64,000 nucleotides of DNA, taken from positions 186,001 to 250,000 of the forward strand of contig NZ_AOLK01000019.1 of NCBI RefSeq assembly GCF_000336755.1. Direction: 5' to 3'. This DNA comes from Haloferax elongans ATCC BAA-1513 (lineage in GTDB: Archaea; Halobacteriota; Halobacteria; Halobacteriales; Haloferacaceae). The notes beneath the pieces are model-generated. The model made no database searches. It was not told the DNA's origin and worked only from the letters and a program-made list of their open reading frames with translations. Of the stretch, positions 18,292-27,470 are shown piece after piece (positions within the stretch are counted from its first letter, which is position 1; every line of letters begins with the position of its first letter). Both the position numbers and the translations under genes were made by a program.

Positions 18292-18867
18292 CGTAACCCT
18301 CCACAGCCGAAGGGAGGGACGAATATAGGTGCACCGAAAGGCGATTGGGTCGCCGGGGAGCGAAACTATTACCTGCTGGGTATCGTTTGTTTAGCAACAC
18401 ACGGCGTCGCGTTACGTGCGAATCTCCATCCAATCGTAACCCCAACATTTTCGTGCTGCGCGCGCCGTGTGGCTCAAATTCTCGACGAGCGACTGCACTG
18501 CGCTTCAACCTGAACTCTTGTACGCAGAGCGATGAATTCGGAAGTGTTTTTATCCGTAATTTTTGACATTGCTATGCCGAACCGACGGTCTCGCTGAGTC
18601 GGTGTCGGTAGGTGGTCAGAGGCACCCACGAAACGAACGGACCCGCGTTCGGACGCCCTCCTGGCCCTCCTCTCTCTACTTCGGACTCGTGGCACGTCAC
18701 ACTCAACACGTCACACCCGGTCCATCATACTCACCACAGCGCACTCGACACCGCCGCCACCGCGAACGACGAATCTCGGCCACTCGAACAGCCCTATCGG
18801 TGAATGTGACCAATCGGCATCCGTCTGACGGAAGACATTTCCTTCACGCAGTAACTCGATAACGTAC
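18292..18867. other. 576-base spacer, no gene supported
   Basis: Both neighbours read away from this spacer. Several short open frames exist on both strands but have no coding bias or recognisable product. It contains a partial second copy of the start of the GMP-reductase gene near 18416-18441 and an AT-rich stretch (18525-18575) that may hold promoter elements. Confidence 0.5.
18416..18441 (-). repeat. Partial duplication of the GMP-reductase start
   Basis: The 14 bases gtgcgaatctccat followed after five extra bases by cgtaaccc repeat the sequence around the real start codon (gtgcgaatctccatcgtaaccc, 18278-18299). In the second copy the minus-strand frame reads M-E-I-R-T then TAA, a five-codon mini-frame identical to the start of the downstream enzyme. 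Confidence 0.55.
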
Positions 18868-20094
18868 ATGCAGACTGTCATTCTCGCTGCCGGGCGTGGA
18901 ACGCGAATGCACCCGCTTACCGACAGGCGACCCAAGCCGATGCTGCCAGTCACTGATAGGCCACTCGTCGCGCACACGGTCGACGCCGCAATCGAAGCGG
19001 GAGCGACCAGCCTGACACTCGTCGTCGGGTACGAGGCTGACGACGTTCGGTCGTTCTTCGGCGACGAGCGGGGCGGCGTCCCGGTCGAGTTCGCCGTCCA
19101 AGAGGAACAACGTGGAACCGCCGACGCAGTTCGCGCTGCCGCGCCGACTCTCGACGACGACGAACCGTTCGTCGTCCTCAACGGGGACGCCCTCTACGAC
19201 GTGCCTTCGCTTTCGACGCTGTACGACAGCGTCCCCGCAGTCGGGTCGTATACGGTCGACAACCCGAGTTCCTACGGCGTCTTGGACACCGACACAGACG
19301 GGTTCGTCACCGGAGTCATAGAGAAGCCCGAGAACCCGCCGTCGAACCTCATCAACGCCGGGTCGTACGTCTTCCCGGCCGAGGCACAGCAGTGGTTGAA
19401 CGTCGAAGAGAGCGACCGCGGCGAACTCGAACTGACGGACGTCCTCGCCCGCGCCTGCGACGAGTTCGACGTACAGACTGTCGCCTTCGACCGCTGGCTC
19501 GACGTCGGCCGCCCGTGGGAACTCCTCGAAGCAAACGAGTGGAAGCTCTCGGAACTCGACGGGCGCATCGATGGCGACGTCTCCGACGACGCTGAACTCA
19601 CCGGCCCCGTGGTCGTCGAAGAAGGCGCAACAGTCCGCTCGGGCGTCGTTATCGAAGGCCCTGCCCTCGTTCGCAAGGGGGCAACTGTCGGACCGAACGC
19701 GTACGTCCGCGGGGCGACTGTCGTCGGCGAGGGCGCGAAAGTCGGCCACGCCGTCGAAGTGAAAAACAGCGTGCTGATGGAGGGCGCGACGGTCGGCCAC
19801 CTCTCGTACGTCGGCGACAGCGTCCTCGGCCGCGACGTGAACTTCGGTGCCGGGACGAAAGTCGCCAACCTCCGTCACGACGGCGACGCCGTCCGGCAGA
19901 TGGTGAAAGGCGAGCTCGTCTCGACCGGCCGCCGGAAGTACGGCGTCGTGCTCGGTGACGAGGCCAAGACGGGAATCAACACCTCGCTAAACGCTGGTGT
20001 TCGACTTCCAACCGGCGGAATGACGAAGCCATCTGAATCCGTCCTCTACGACAGAATCGAGGGCGGCAAGGAAGACGAAACTGAGTCAGAGTAA
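18868..20094 (+). CDS. glmU: Bifunctional sugar-1-P nucleotidylyltransferase/acetyltransferase (GlmU-like)
   Basis: Predicted to make UDP-GlcNAc from glucosamine-1-phosphate (acetyl transfer and uridylyl transfer), or another NDP-sugar; cytosolic; 408 residues. The N-terminal nucleotidyltransferase domain (1-230) has LAAGRGTRMHPLTDRRPKPMLPV and the metal site LNGDALYD. From about 240 a left-handed beta-helix of hexapeptide repeats follows (VVEEGATVRSGVVIEGPALV), typical of acyltransferases. Convergent with the glmM-like gene by a 15-base spacer; the pair would perform consecutive steps. Very similar enzymes act as glucose-1-phosphate thymidylyltransferases, so the sugar is inferred. Confidence 0.85.
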   Translation: MQTVILAAGRGTRMHPLTDRRPKPMLPVTDRPLVAHTVDAAIEAGATSLTLVVGYEADDVRSFFGDERGGVPVEFAVQEEQRGTADAVRAAAPTLDDDEPFVVLNGDALYDVPSLSTLYDSVPAVGSYTVDNPSSYGVLDTDTDGFVTGVIEKPENPPSNLINAGSYVFPAEAQQWLNVEESDRGELELTDVLARACDEFDVQTVAFDRWLDVGRPWELLEANEWKLSELDGRIDGDVSDDAELTGPVVVEEGATVRSGVVIEGPALVRKGATVGPNAYVRGATVVGEGAKVGHAVEVKNSVLMEGATVGHLSYVGDSVLGRDVNFGAGTKVANLRHDGDAVRQMVKGELVSTGRRKYGVVLGDEAKTGINTSLNAGVRLPTGGMTKPSESVLYDRIEGGKEDETESE

Positions 20095-20109
20095 GCCGTG
20101 ACCGTGGCG

Positions 20110-21417
20110 TTAGTCGAGGAGCGACCGAGCCGCTTCGAGTAGTTCGTCGGCCCGGTCCGCATCGCGGGCCTCTGCTGTCACCCGCACCAGCGGTTGGGTG
20201 CCACTCGCGCGGACGAGGAACCACCCATCCTCGAATGCAACACGAACACCGTCTATCGTTTCTACGTCGTCGTACTCGGCCAGCACACGCTCTTCGACGC
20301 GGTCCATCGTCGCTTCCTTCTGGTCGGTCTCGATGCTCTCCCGGCGAATCGGATACGCCTCGAAATCTGCGAGGAGCGACGAGAGCGGACCGGCCTCACT
20401 GACGAGTGCCGCAAGCGTACAGGCAGCCAGTGGCCCATCTGGACAGCGTGTCTGGTCCGGCCAAATCCACGCGCCAGACGGTTCGCCACCGAAGGCGAAA
20501 CCGGGGCCTGAGAGCGTCTCTGCGACGTACACGTCGCCAACTTTGGTCCGTTCGATGACGCCACCGACGGGGTCGATGTAGTCGTCGACGGCGAGGCTCG
20601 TGTTCAGCGGGGCCGCAATCTTCTGGTGGTCCTTGTCGATGGCGTGGCGGGCGAACAGTGCGAGGAGCGCGTCACCCGAGAGGAACTCACCGTCTTCCGA
20701 GACGGCCATCATCCGGTCGGCGTCGCCGTCGTGGGCGATTCCGAGGTCGGCGTCGGTCGCTGCGACGACCTCAGTCAAGCGAGCGCACGTCTCCGCGGTC
20801 GGTTCACTCGGGCGCGCCGGGAAACTCCCGTCAGGCTGTGCGTTGAGTGTCTCGACGTGGCATCCGAGGTTCGTGAGGGCGGTTGCCGTGACCTGTCCTG
20901 CTCCGTTGCCCACGTCGACGATGACATCGAGTTCGGTATCGATGTCGACAGCAGATTCGAGCGCGGCAGCGTGATGGGTGACTGCGTCGTCTCGCGTCGT
21001 CTCCGTACCGTGGCCGTCCCAGTCCGCGAAGTCGAACTCGCCGTCGGTCAACCGGGATTCGATTGCGTCGCGCTGTGTCGCGACGAACGCTTGGCCCGAC
21101 GGGTTCCAGAGTTTGAACCCATTGTCAGTCGCGGGGTTGTGAGAGGCGGTGACAGAGACGCCCACGTCCGCGTCGAAGGTCTCAATTGCACGGGCGACGG
21201 TCGGCGTCGACGCCAAGCCGAGCGTGACGACGTCAGCGCCGCACTCGCGTGCGCCAGCAGAGAGGGCATCGACGAAGACGCGCCCACTCTCTCTCGAATC
21301 GCGTCCGACGACGACTGTCTCGTACCCTTCCGAGGCGACCGCCCGCCCGAGGTCGAGTGCCAGCGACGCAGTGATAGTCGAACCGACCGCACCTCGAATA
21401 CCGCTCGTGCCGAACAT
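20110..21417 (-). CDS. glmM: Phosphoglucosamine mutase-like phosphohexomutase
   Basis: Alpha-D-phosphohexomutase of 435 residues that moves phosphate between C6 and C1 of a hexose, probably glucosamine. The phosphoserine is S92 in TASHNPATDNG; the metal loop is DGDADR; the sugar loop is GGEPSGAW, with Ala in place of the usual His after SG. A phosphate-binding RASGTQPLVRV closes the protein. N terminus MFGTSGIRG is canonical. It shares the family with the 39169-40494 gene in this window, so the two may serve different sugars. Confidence 0.87.
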   Translation of the reverse strand: MFGTSGIRGAVGSTITASLALDLGRAVASEGYETVVVGRDSRESGRVFVDALSAGARECGADVVTLGLASTPTVARAIETFDADVGVSVTASHNPATDNGFKLWNPSGQAFVATQRDAIESRLTDGEFDFADWDGHGTETTRDDAVTHHAAALESAVDIDTELDVIVDVGNGAGQVTATALTNLGCHVETLNAQPDGSFPARPSEPTAETCARLTEVVAATDADLGIAHDGDADRMMAVSEDGEFLSGDALLALFARHAIDKDHQKIAAPLNTSLAVDDYIDPVGGVIERTKVGDVYVAETLSGPGFAFGGEPSGAWIWPDQTRCPDGPLAACTLAALVSEAGPLSSLLADFEAYPIRRESIETDQKEATMDRVEERVLAEYDDVETIDGVRVAFEDGWFLVRASGTQPLVRVTAEARDADRADELLEAARSLLD

Positions 21418-21555
21418 ACTACTACTTCACTTATCTCTGATATGTAAGTTCTCACCCAGTCGGCGCGATGTACTTCCCCACTGGCGAGAGAATATTACCC
21501 ATGTCTCACCATACCATACAATTATCATCTGCGGGTCGGAATTGACACACTGACC

Positions 21556-22932
21556 ATGGAACACGGGACGAGAGAGTCGCCGAGCATCCGTGTCCTCTAC
21601 GTCGACGACGACGACGGGTTGCTGACGTTGACAAAGCGGTTTCTCGAGAGCCAGAGTGACCGCCTCGAAATCGAGACGACGCAGTCACCCAAGCGGGCGC
21701 TCCAGATGCTCGACAACCGCGAGTTCGACGTTCTCGTCTCGGACTTCCAGATGCCCGAACTGTCGGGGCTCGAACTCCTCGAAACGGTCCGCCGAGATCG
21801 CAGGTCGTCGATTCCGGTCATCATCTTCACCGGTCGAAGTCGAGAGGAAGTCGCTATCGAGGCGCTCAACCTCGGCGCAGACAGGTACATCCAGAAGGGA
21901 GGAGACCCGTCGACGCAGTACAGCGTGTTGCTGCAGACAATAGAACAGTTGGCGAGCCACCGCCAGGCACGGCAGCGACTCCGCAAGCGAGAAGCACATC
22001 TCGAGATTACGCTCGATTCTATCGCGGAGGCTGTCGTCGCCACCGACGCGTCCGGCGAGATTCAGAAGATGAACCGCACTGCCGAGGAGTTGACTGGCTG
22101 GAATGCGGTCGATGCCGTCGGAAGGCCGCTCCGAGATGTGTTCCGGCTCGTCGACGACGAGGACGGGGAACGACTCATGCCGTCGACAGAGGTTCTCGAA
22201 CACGGTGCCTCGGTCGAACTCGATGATACGACGAAACTCGTCGTCGAGGGAGGCGAAACGCGGTACATCGACGGGAGTGTGTCGCCGATTCTGACAGAGG
22301 ACGGGACGATTGAGGGGCTGGTTGCCGTGTTGAGAGACGTTACGGACGACGTACTCGAACGAGAGCGCCGCGAGCGCCAACAGGAGGCGCTCATCGAGAT
22401 GGCGACCAGCGATGCGATTCTCAGGGGGTCGTTCGACGAAGCGGTTCAGCACATCACCGAGACAGTGGCTGAAACGCTCGATATCGATAGGGCGAGTATT
22501 TGGCTCGCTGACGAGTCCGGCACGACGCTGTTCTGCGAAGACCGCTACGACCGGAGAAATGAGACACACACCTCTGGTGACCAAGTCTCCGCAGAGGACT
22601 ACCCGGCGTACTTCGAAGCCCTCGAATCGAACCGCTCGATTGGGGTTGTGGACGCTCGAACCAACCCACTGACCAGTGAACTCCGCGACGATTATCTCGC
22701 ACCGAGCGAAGTGACCTCGATGCTGGATGCGACGCTGCGGTCCGGTGGGACCATCGCCGGCGTCGTCTGCAACGAACACGTCGGCGACCCCCGGGACTGG
22801 CGGGCCGACGAGATAACCTTCGCCGCAGAGGTCGCTGACACTGTCGTCATCACACTGCTGCAAGCGACCGGCGTCGACCGCCGAGACAAAAACTCGACAG
22901 TTGACCACGAACCACTCACAGACGAGTCGTGA
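21556..22932 (+). CDS. Response regulator receiver-PAS-GAF protein
   Basis: Signalling protein of 458 residues. Residues 10-125 are a receiver domain with acidic pocket D17-D20 and phospho-acceptor D63 (SDFQMPELSG), and conserved Thr/Lys in IIFTGRS and YIQKGG. A PAS domain follows (about 150-270, ALDSIAEAVVATDASGEIQ-like) and then a GAF domain (about 280-440). No HisKA, HATPase or HTH follows, so no classical output is present. It probably relays through protein contacts. The gene is isolated, reading away from glmM. Confidence 0.88.
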   Translation: MEHGTRESPSIRVLYVDDDDGLLTLTKRFLESQSDRLEIETTQSPKRALQMLDNREFDVLVSDFQMPELSGLELLETVRRDRRSSIPVIIFTGRSREEVAIEALNLGADRYIQKGGDPSTQYSVLLQTIEQLASHRQARQRLRKREAHLEITLDSIAEAVVATDASGEIQKMNRTAEELTGWNAVDAVGRPLRDVFRLVDDEDGERLMPSTEVLEHGASVELDDTTKLVVEGGETRYIDGSVSPILTEDGTIEGLVAVLRDVTDDVLERERRERQQEALIEMATSDAILRGSFDEAVQHITETVAETLDIDRASIWLADESGTTLFCEDRYDRRNETHTSGDQVSAEDYPAYFEALESNRSIGVVDARTNPLTSELRDDYLAPSEVTSMLDATLRSGGTIAGVVCNEHVGDPRDWRADEITFAAEVADTVVITLLQATGVDRRDKNSTVDHEPLTDES

Positions 22933-23137
22933 AAGTACATTTTCAATGACAGTCTCTCGAACTGGCTCTTTTACTTTTCAGACGGGAGCTATGCGGTCGT
23001 TCATCGAGGAATCATATTCCACAGATAATCCGAGTCGAATACTTTCATAAGTGTACGGTCGCACTATTTTTCGGGGGTCGGAAATTGTGACGGCCTCACC
23101 GTGAAACCTAAAATGGGGGGGAAGCGAACCGTAGTGT

Positions 23138-23581
23138 ATGTCGAACAGCAGCCGATTCGTCGTCGCGACGCACGTGCTCACGAACCTCGCCGTGCGTCGC
23201 GACGAACGGCTGTCCTCTGACCGTCTCGCGTGGAGCGTCAATACGAATCCCGTCGTCATTCGACAGCTTCTCTGTTCACTCCGAGAGGCCGAACTCGTCG
23301 ATTCGAAGCGCGGTCCGACCGGCGGATTCACACTCGCACGCGACCCCGAGCACATCACGCTCCGGGATATCTACGAGGCAGTCGAGGACCCAGAGCCGTT
23401 CTGTTTCCACGCAAATGAACCGAACGACGAGTGCACGGTTGGAGAGTACATCCAGCCGGTTCTCGGCGAACTACTCGAACCCGCAGTCCAGTCGATGTTA
23501 GACGAACTCGACTCGGTATCTATCGCCGACGTCCACGAGACTATTTTCGACGTCGCCGAGGACGGTTCTCTCGAAGCCTGA
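23138..23581 (+). CDS. Rrf2-family transcription regulator
   Basis: Winged-helix regulator of 147 residues. The start SSRFVVATHVLTNLA and the wing KRGPTGGFTLARDPEHITLRDIYEAVE are the Rrf2 family pattern. Two cysteines (about 89 and 98, in EPFCFHANEPNDECTVG) lie in the region that carries Fe-S ligands in IscR and NsrR, but the usual three-cysteine set is not complete, so cluster binding is doubtful. Convergent with the HxlR regulator. A run of seven G follows CCTAAAA just upstream of its start. Confidence 0.88.
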   Translation: MSNSSRFVVATHVLTNLAVRRDERLSSDRLAWSVNTNPVVIRQLLCSLREAELVDSKRGPTGGFTLARDPEHITLRDIYEAVEDPEPFCFHANEPNDECTVGEYIQPVLGELLEPAVQSMLDELDSVSIADVHETIFDVAEDGSLEA

Positions 23582-23608
23582 GAAATCGGGTATTACGCTC
23601 AGAACTGC

Positions 23609-23980
23609 CTACGCGGACGTCTCTGCCGCCTCGACCTCCACTGCTGGTTGGTCGCTGTCGCCGTCGAGCCATTCGCTTGCCCACTGTTCGATTTCGTCGA
23701 AGACCGGACAGAGGGACTGTCCTTTGTCCGTCAGCGAGTAATAGGTCGCCACGGGAGCGTCTTCTTCGAGTCGGCGGTCCACGAAGCCCGTCTCTTGGAG
23801 GTCATCGAGGACCCGAGAGAGCGTCCGTGAACTCGCTCCAGTCGAGCGCTTGAGTTCGTTGAATCGCTTTTCCCCCTCCTGGAGGTCGTGGAGCACGATG
23901 AGTCGCCACTGCGACCCAATTTGCTGGATGGAGTTGATAATCGGACAGGCGGCTTCGTTGAGTTCCGCGTTGGAGGCCAT
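23609..23980 (-). CDS. HxlR-family winged-helix regulator
   Basis: DNA-binding protein of 123 residues. The start region AACPIINSIQQIGSQWRLIVLHDL carries the conserved HxlR cysteine, used in aldehyde or redox sensing in YodB and HypR relatives. The helix-turn-helix and wing follow: EKRFNELKRSTGASSRTLSRVLDDLQETGFVDRRL. The ATG at 23980 is preferred to 24070 because the upstream part does not look coded and this start gives the common length. A short acidic tail ends the protein. Confidence 0.88.
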   Translation of the reverse strand: MASNAELNEAACPIINSIQQIGSQWRLIVLHDLQEGEKRFNELKRSTGASSRTLSRVLDDLQETGFVDRRLEEDAPVATYYSLTDKGQSLCPVFDEIEQWASEWLDGDSDQPAVEVEAAETSA

Positions 23981-24122
23981 ACAGCGTTGGTGGTGGCGGA
24001 CTGTCTTGAGTGGTTCGGTCAAGAACCAGGTTACATAATGATATCTGCTACGTCTGCAGGCCCGCGTCAATTTCGACGGCGACTGCCGAAGCTATTGTCT
24101 TGTTTGGGACCGTAGGCAACGC

Positions 24123-24536
24123 ATGGCGGAGAGACCAACGTTTTCGACGACAGTCGTCGGTTCGAGCGAACCGACCGGGGCAGGTGTGTTCGACTTCGAG
24201 ACGTCGGTGCTTCTTCGTCGCAGCAAACGTCTTCATCTCTGGGTCTACGACCACCATTTCGTCAGCGACGCCGAGGGCTGTGTCCAAACCGGACAGTACC
24301 TCCTCGTGACGACACCCTCGTCTGGAATCGTCGCCCTCGTGACGAACGCCGCAGCGTCGGATGCCCCGAAACCGAAGACACGCGTGAAAGTCGAATATCG
24401 CTACTCGTGGAACGCCGCTGGCGTTTCGACGGAGCGAACCGTCGATTACTGGTCCAAGGAGTCTATCGAACGTCGAAGGGCGGTCACGCTGGATGACGAC
24501 GCCACTGTCGAGTACATCCGGCCGACGAAGAAATAG
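24123..24536 (+). CDS. Hypothetical protein, 137 residues
   Basis: Not recognised. Soluble, beta-rich, no signal peptide, with strands such as VKVEYRYSW and YLLVTTPSSGIVALV. Coding bias is good and the ATG at 24123 follows a clear spacer to the divergent HxlR gene. No catalytic residue pattern can be named. Confidence 0.65.
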   Translation: MAERPTFSTTVVGSSEPTGAGVFDFETSVLLRRSKRLHLWVYDHHFVSDAEGCVQTGQYLLVTTPSSGIVALVTNAAASDAPKPKTRVKVEYRYSWNAAGVSTERTVDYWSKESIERRRAVTLDDDATVEYIRPTKK

Positions 24537-24596
24537 CGAGATACAACCACAACAGACCGGGACGACGACGGATTCGTTCGAGTCAGCGATACTCCG

Positions 24597-24953
24597 TCAA
24601 GCGAGCAGTTTCGAGATGAGAAGGAAGATGCGTTTGAGGTTCTCGGAGAGTCGTGACTGGCCTTCTGAGTAGAGGACGACGTCGTCTTCGAGCGCGTGAA
24701 TCTCCAGCGTCCTGCCGCGGTCGTTGAGGTCCTTCAGTTCGAAGCCACGGATGGATTCGAACGGGATGATGAGATACCGGAAATCTTCTTCGCTGATGTC
24801 GGCGTTACACTGGTCTCCGTAGACGTGGAGACTCTTCTGTGTGACGGCGACTTCGTAGCCAATGTAGCTCATTCCGGCAATTTCGGCACCCGCGCGGCTA
24901 CCCTTGACTTTCGCTTTGAGTTGTGAGGAATCGAGAAGGACTCCGTCTACCAT
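24597..24953 (-). CDS. PH-like fold hypothetical protein
   Basis: Protein of 118 residues, cytosolic. The run of strands with VTQKSLHVYG and then LIIPFESIRGFELKDL followed by TLEIHAL looks like a bacterial/archaeal PH-like domain, here read from pattern only. Archaeal proteins with such domains include taxis adaptors of the CheF kind, but no che gene is near and the length is shorter. Function not assigned. Confidence 0.65.
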   Translation of the reverse strand: MVDGVLLDSSQLKAKVKGSRAGAEIAGMSYIGYEVAVTQKSLHVYGDQCNADISEEDFRYLIIPFESIRGFELKDLNDRGRTLEIHALEDDVVLYSEGQSRLSENLKRIFLLISKLLA

Positions 24954-25072
24954 ATTCGGCGATTGGTGTTCTTACTCCTATATGTTCGTCTCTAGTTCTC
25001 GAAATTGATTCCCTCAGCCCGTGAATCGGCCGGTATGGTTTTAAGTGAGAATCACCTCAGAACGGCCAGTAG

Positions 25073-26179
25073 ATGCATCGATTCGGTCCATGGGAGCGAC
25101 TTGCTGGGACGCTTCTCATCTGTCTGGTGTTCGCACTGGGACAGATGTTTCTATTCCCAGTCACGTCGCTCGATGTGACGGTACAAACCGTCACTGAGTT
25201 TCTGTTTTTACTGTTCGTCTTTGGACTGCTGTTCGTCCTCGGCGGCGTCAAGCAACCGGACCGAATCAAGAACTCGTTCGGTATCGGACTGACCTTACTC
25301 GCACTCCACGGTGTGACGAACGTCCTCGACCAGTTCGTCGCTCACCCGCCAGAGCTCATCCTCCTCGGAAAACAGATACCGATGCTGATGGGTGGTATCA
25401 CCGTGCTCGCAGGACTCGTTCAGTGGTCGCAGTTCCGTGACCAGCGCGAGAGACACTACGAAGAGCGCGGCGAGCGCCTCGTCGAACAAAACGAGCGCCT
25501 CGAGACGTTCACGTCCGTCGTCTCTCACGATCTCAGGAACCCGATGACTATCGCCCGTGGACGGGTCGAACTCGCCCGCGAGACCGGCGACGTCGAACAT
25601 CTCGAACCCGCGACAGATGCACTCGACCGCATGGACGAGATAATCGACGACGTACTCTCGTTGGCGCGTCTCGGACCCGACGCTATCGAGCCGTCCGAAG
25701 TGGCGCTCGACGCAGTGGTCTCGCAAGCCTGGTCGAGCGTCGGAACCAAAGACGCCACACTTCACACACCAGCGACGCGGTCGACAATCGTCGCCGACAG
25801 TCGATTCCTCCAAGAGGCCTTCGAGAACCTCTTTCGCAATGCAATCGAGCACGCGGGGGCAGACGCGACTATCAGGGTCGGGCTACTCGACATGGGGTTC
25901 TTCGTCGAAGACGACGGCCCGGGTATCCCCGAGTCGAAGCGTGCAGACGTCTTCTCGCCGGGAGAGTCGTCCACTGGCGGCACGGGACTGGGGTTAGCAC
26001 TGGTCGACGAAATTGCTGGTGGCCACGGGTGGGACCTCATGGTCACGGAGGGCGACACCGGCGGCGCACGGTTCGAGTTCTACGGTGTCAACGTCTCTGC
26101 GACGGACCCGTCTTTTGAGCGGTCAGCGACAGGAGACACGTCTGCGGCGGAACCGACGAAGCCTGACGTCGCCGACTGA
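25073..26179 (+). CDS. Membrane sensor histidine kinase
   Basis: Two-component kinase of 368 residues. Four hydrophobic segments (about 10-30, 38-57, 68-88, 97-118) form a membrane sensor, followed by a charged coiled coil (120-146). HisKA has H152 in VVSHDLRNPM. The HATPase domain has the N box FRNAIEHAG, G1 DDGPGIPESKRADVF and G2 GGTGLGLALV. No receiver is attached and no response regulator is adjacent. The stimulus is unknown. The C terminus (residues 345-368) is a Thr/Glu-rich tail. Confidence 0.92.
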   Translation: MHRFGPWERLAGTLLICLVFALGQMFLFPVTSLDVTVQTVTEFLFLLFVFGLLFVLGGVKQPDRIKNSFGIGLTLLALHGVTNVLDQFVAHPPELILLGKQIPMLMGGITVLAGLVQWSQFRDQRERHYEERGERLVEQNERLETFTSVVSHDLRNPMTIARGRVELARETGDVEHLEPATDALDRMDEIIDDVLSLARLGPDAIEPSEVALDAVVSQAWSSVGTKDATLHTPATRSTIVADSRFLQEAFENLFRNAIEHAGADATIRVGLLDMGFFVEDDGPGIPESKRADVFSPGESSTGGTGLGLALVDEIAGGHGWDLMVTEGDTGGARFEFYGVNVSATDPSFERSATGDTSAAEPTKPDVAD

Positions 26180-26223
26180 CGGCTCACGCCAGCTGCTGAC
26201 GATTCTCGATAGATGCTGACGAC

Positions 26224-26988
26224 TCACGCCAGATACCGTGGGAACGGGAGCGGCGTCCGGCGACCAGTGCCGTCGGATTCGATACTCGCATACGTCGTCT
26301 GGAGGTAGGTGACGAGATAGTCGACAGTCGATGGGTCGTAGGTCCAAAATCCCGTGAATCCAGCTTCTTGCGGGCGTTCTTCGGCGACGAGCGCGCACTT
26401 GTAGTCGTTGATGCCGTTGCCGTCGTAGACGACGAACCAGGAGTTGCGAATCTCTTCGGTGCGAGCGAGGTGCAGTTGGAACGAGTCCGCCTGTGGGACG
26501 CGTTCTGACGGATAGACGTAGGCGTGAACCGATAAGTCGCCGCGGGACCCAAGCCGTTCGTACGCCGTCTGCTGGGAGCGGAGGTTGTCACCGGTCTGGA
26601 AGCCACTGTAGAGGTGTCCAGCACCGACACGCCACGCTCTGTCTTCTATCTCACGCGTCGCAGCGAGCATCTTGTCGCGGTCGTACGAGGTAAACAGTGT
26701 CTCGTCGAGGTGGTCCAACACAGGAGCGTACTGCTGGCGCTCGAATCCCGGTTCGACCTGCTCGGATGGTTCGAGGAGTTCGTCGACAGCTACCGCCGTG
26801 TGGAACGTCTCGCCCGTACTGAGCACGGCATAGTTCGATGGACCGTGCGGCGAGCGCGCGGACGTAACCGAGATGTTGCGGTCCGAAAAGTGTGCGGCGA
26901 GTCGGTCGGTGACGTCACCAACCGGATTAAACACCGTCAGCGTCTTCTCTGACGCGACGACACCGTCGATAAGGTCACCGAGCGACAT
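26224..26988 (-). CDS. DICT sensory domain protein
   Basis: Protein of 254 residues with the DICT sensory fold: SLGDLIDGVVASEKTLTVFNP at the start, central RDKMLAATREIEDRAWRVG, and later WFVVYDGNGINDYKCALVAEE. DICT domains occur in haloarchaea alone or joined to kinases and are thought to sense light or a ligand. Here it stands alone with no output domain. It is convergent with the histidine kinase (44 bases apart), which may or may not be its partner. Confidence 0.82.
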   Translation of the reverse strand: MSLGDLIDGVVASEKTLTVFNPVGDVTDRLAAHFSDRNISVTSARSPHGPSNYAVLSTGETFHTAVAVDELLEPSEQVEPGFERQQYAPVLDHLDETLFTSYDRDKMLAATREIEDRAWRVGAGHLYSGFQTGDNLRSQQTAYERLGSRGDLSVHAYVYPSERVPQADSFQLHLARTEEIRNSWFVVYDGNGINDYKCALVAEERPQEAGFTGFWTYDPSTVDYLVTYLQTTYASIESDGTGRRTPLPFPRYLA

Positions 26989-27154
26989 CGATGAGAGATA
27001 GCAATCGCACAGAGCATTTTATTCTTTGTGTTAGGACAGACACGCCGAAATGACAGTCAGATAGTCGAAACAAAACCACTCATTGACGGGTAGGAAGTGC
27101 GTTATTCGGTGACACGGCCTCCTAACTATGCATCAGTGAGTCGTACATTTGTGT

Positions 27155-27379
27155 ATGATTTCCGAGCGTACCCAGCTGAATGCGGAGGTAGCCGAGGGTG
27201 ACGAGGGAATCACCGATTGGTTCGCACACGAAGCACCCGGTATCGTCGCCGGGCTCGAAGCGTCACAGTCCATCGGGCCGGTGACGGCAGCGACAGCGTG
27301 GGAACTCATCGCTGCTGGCAAACCGGTCGCAGCAGTCGAACTCGTCCTCGGCGAAGTCGACGAGTCCTGGCGACACTGA
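27155..27379 (+). CDS. Small acidic hypothetical protein
   Basis: Protein of 74 residues from ATG at 27155 (a TTG two codons earlier is possible). Mostly helical and acidic (ELIAAGKPVAAVELVLGEVDE). No family recognised. Coding bias favours a real gene. It follows the DICT gene divergently. Confidence 0.5.
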   Translation: MISERTQLNAEVAEGDEGITDWFAHEAPGIVAGLEASQSIGPVTAATAWELIAAGKPVAAVELVLGEVDESWRH

Positions 27380-27470
27380 ACTTCCCGAACGTCACGTTCC
27401 GACGCTTGTTTTTCCGATTCTCGTTCCCACTCTCGCCCTCACCCTCGTTTTTCACACCGAGAAACGCCCC

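Noticed and set aside
18345-18566. Plus-strand frame of 73 codons in the spacer before glmU
   Set aside because: No coding bias, no homology recognised, Arg/Asn-rich.
23100-23137. CCTAAAA half-site and run of G before the Rrf2 gene as a DtxR operator
   Set aside because: Only one arm is present and no TTTAGG partner lies within ten bases.
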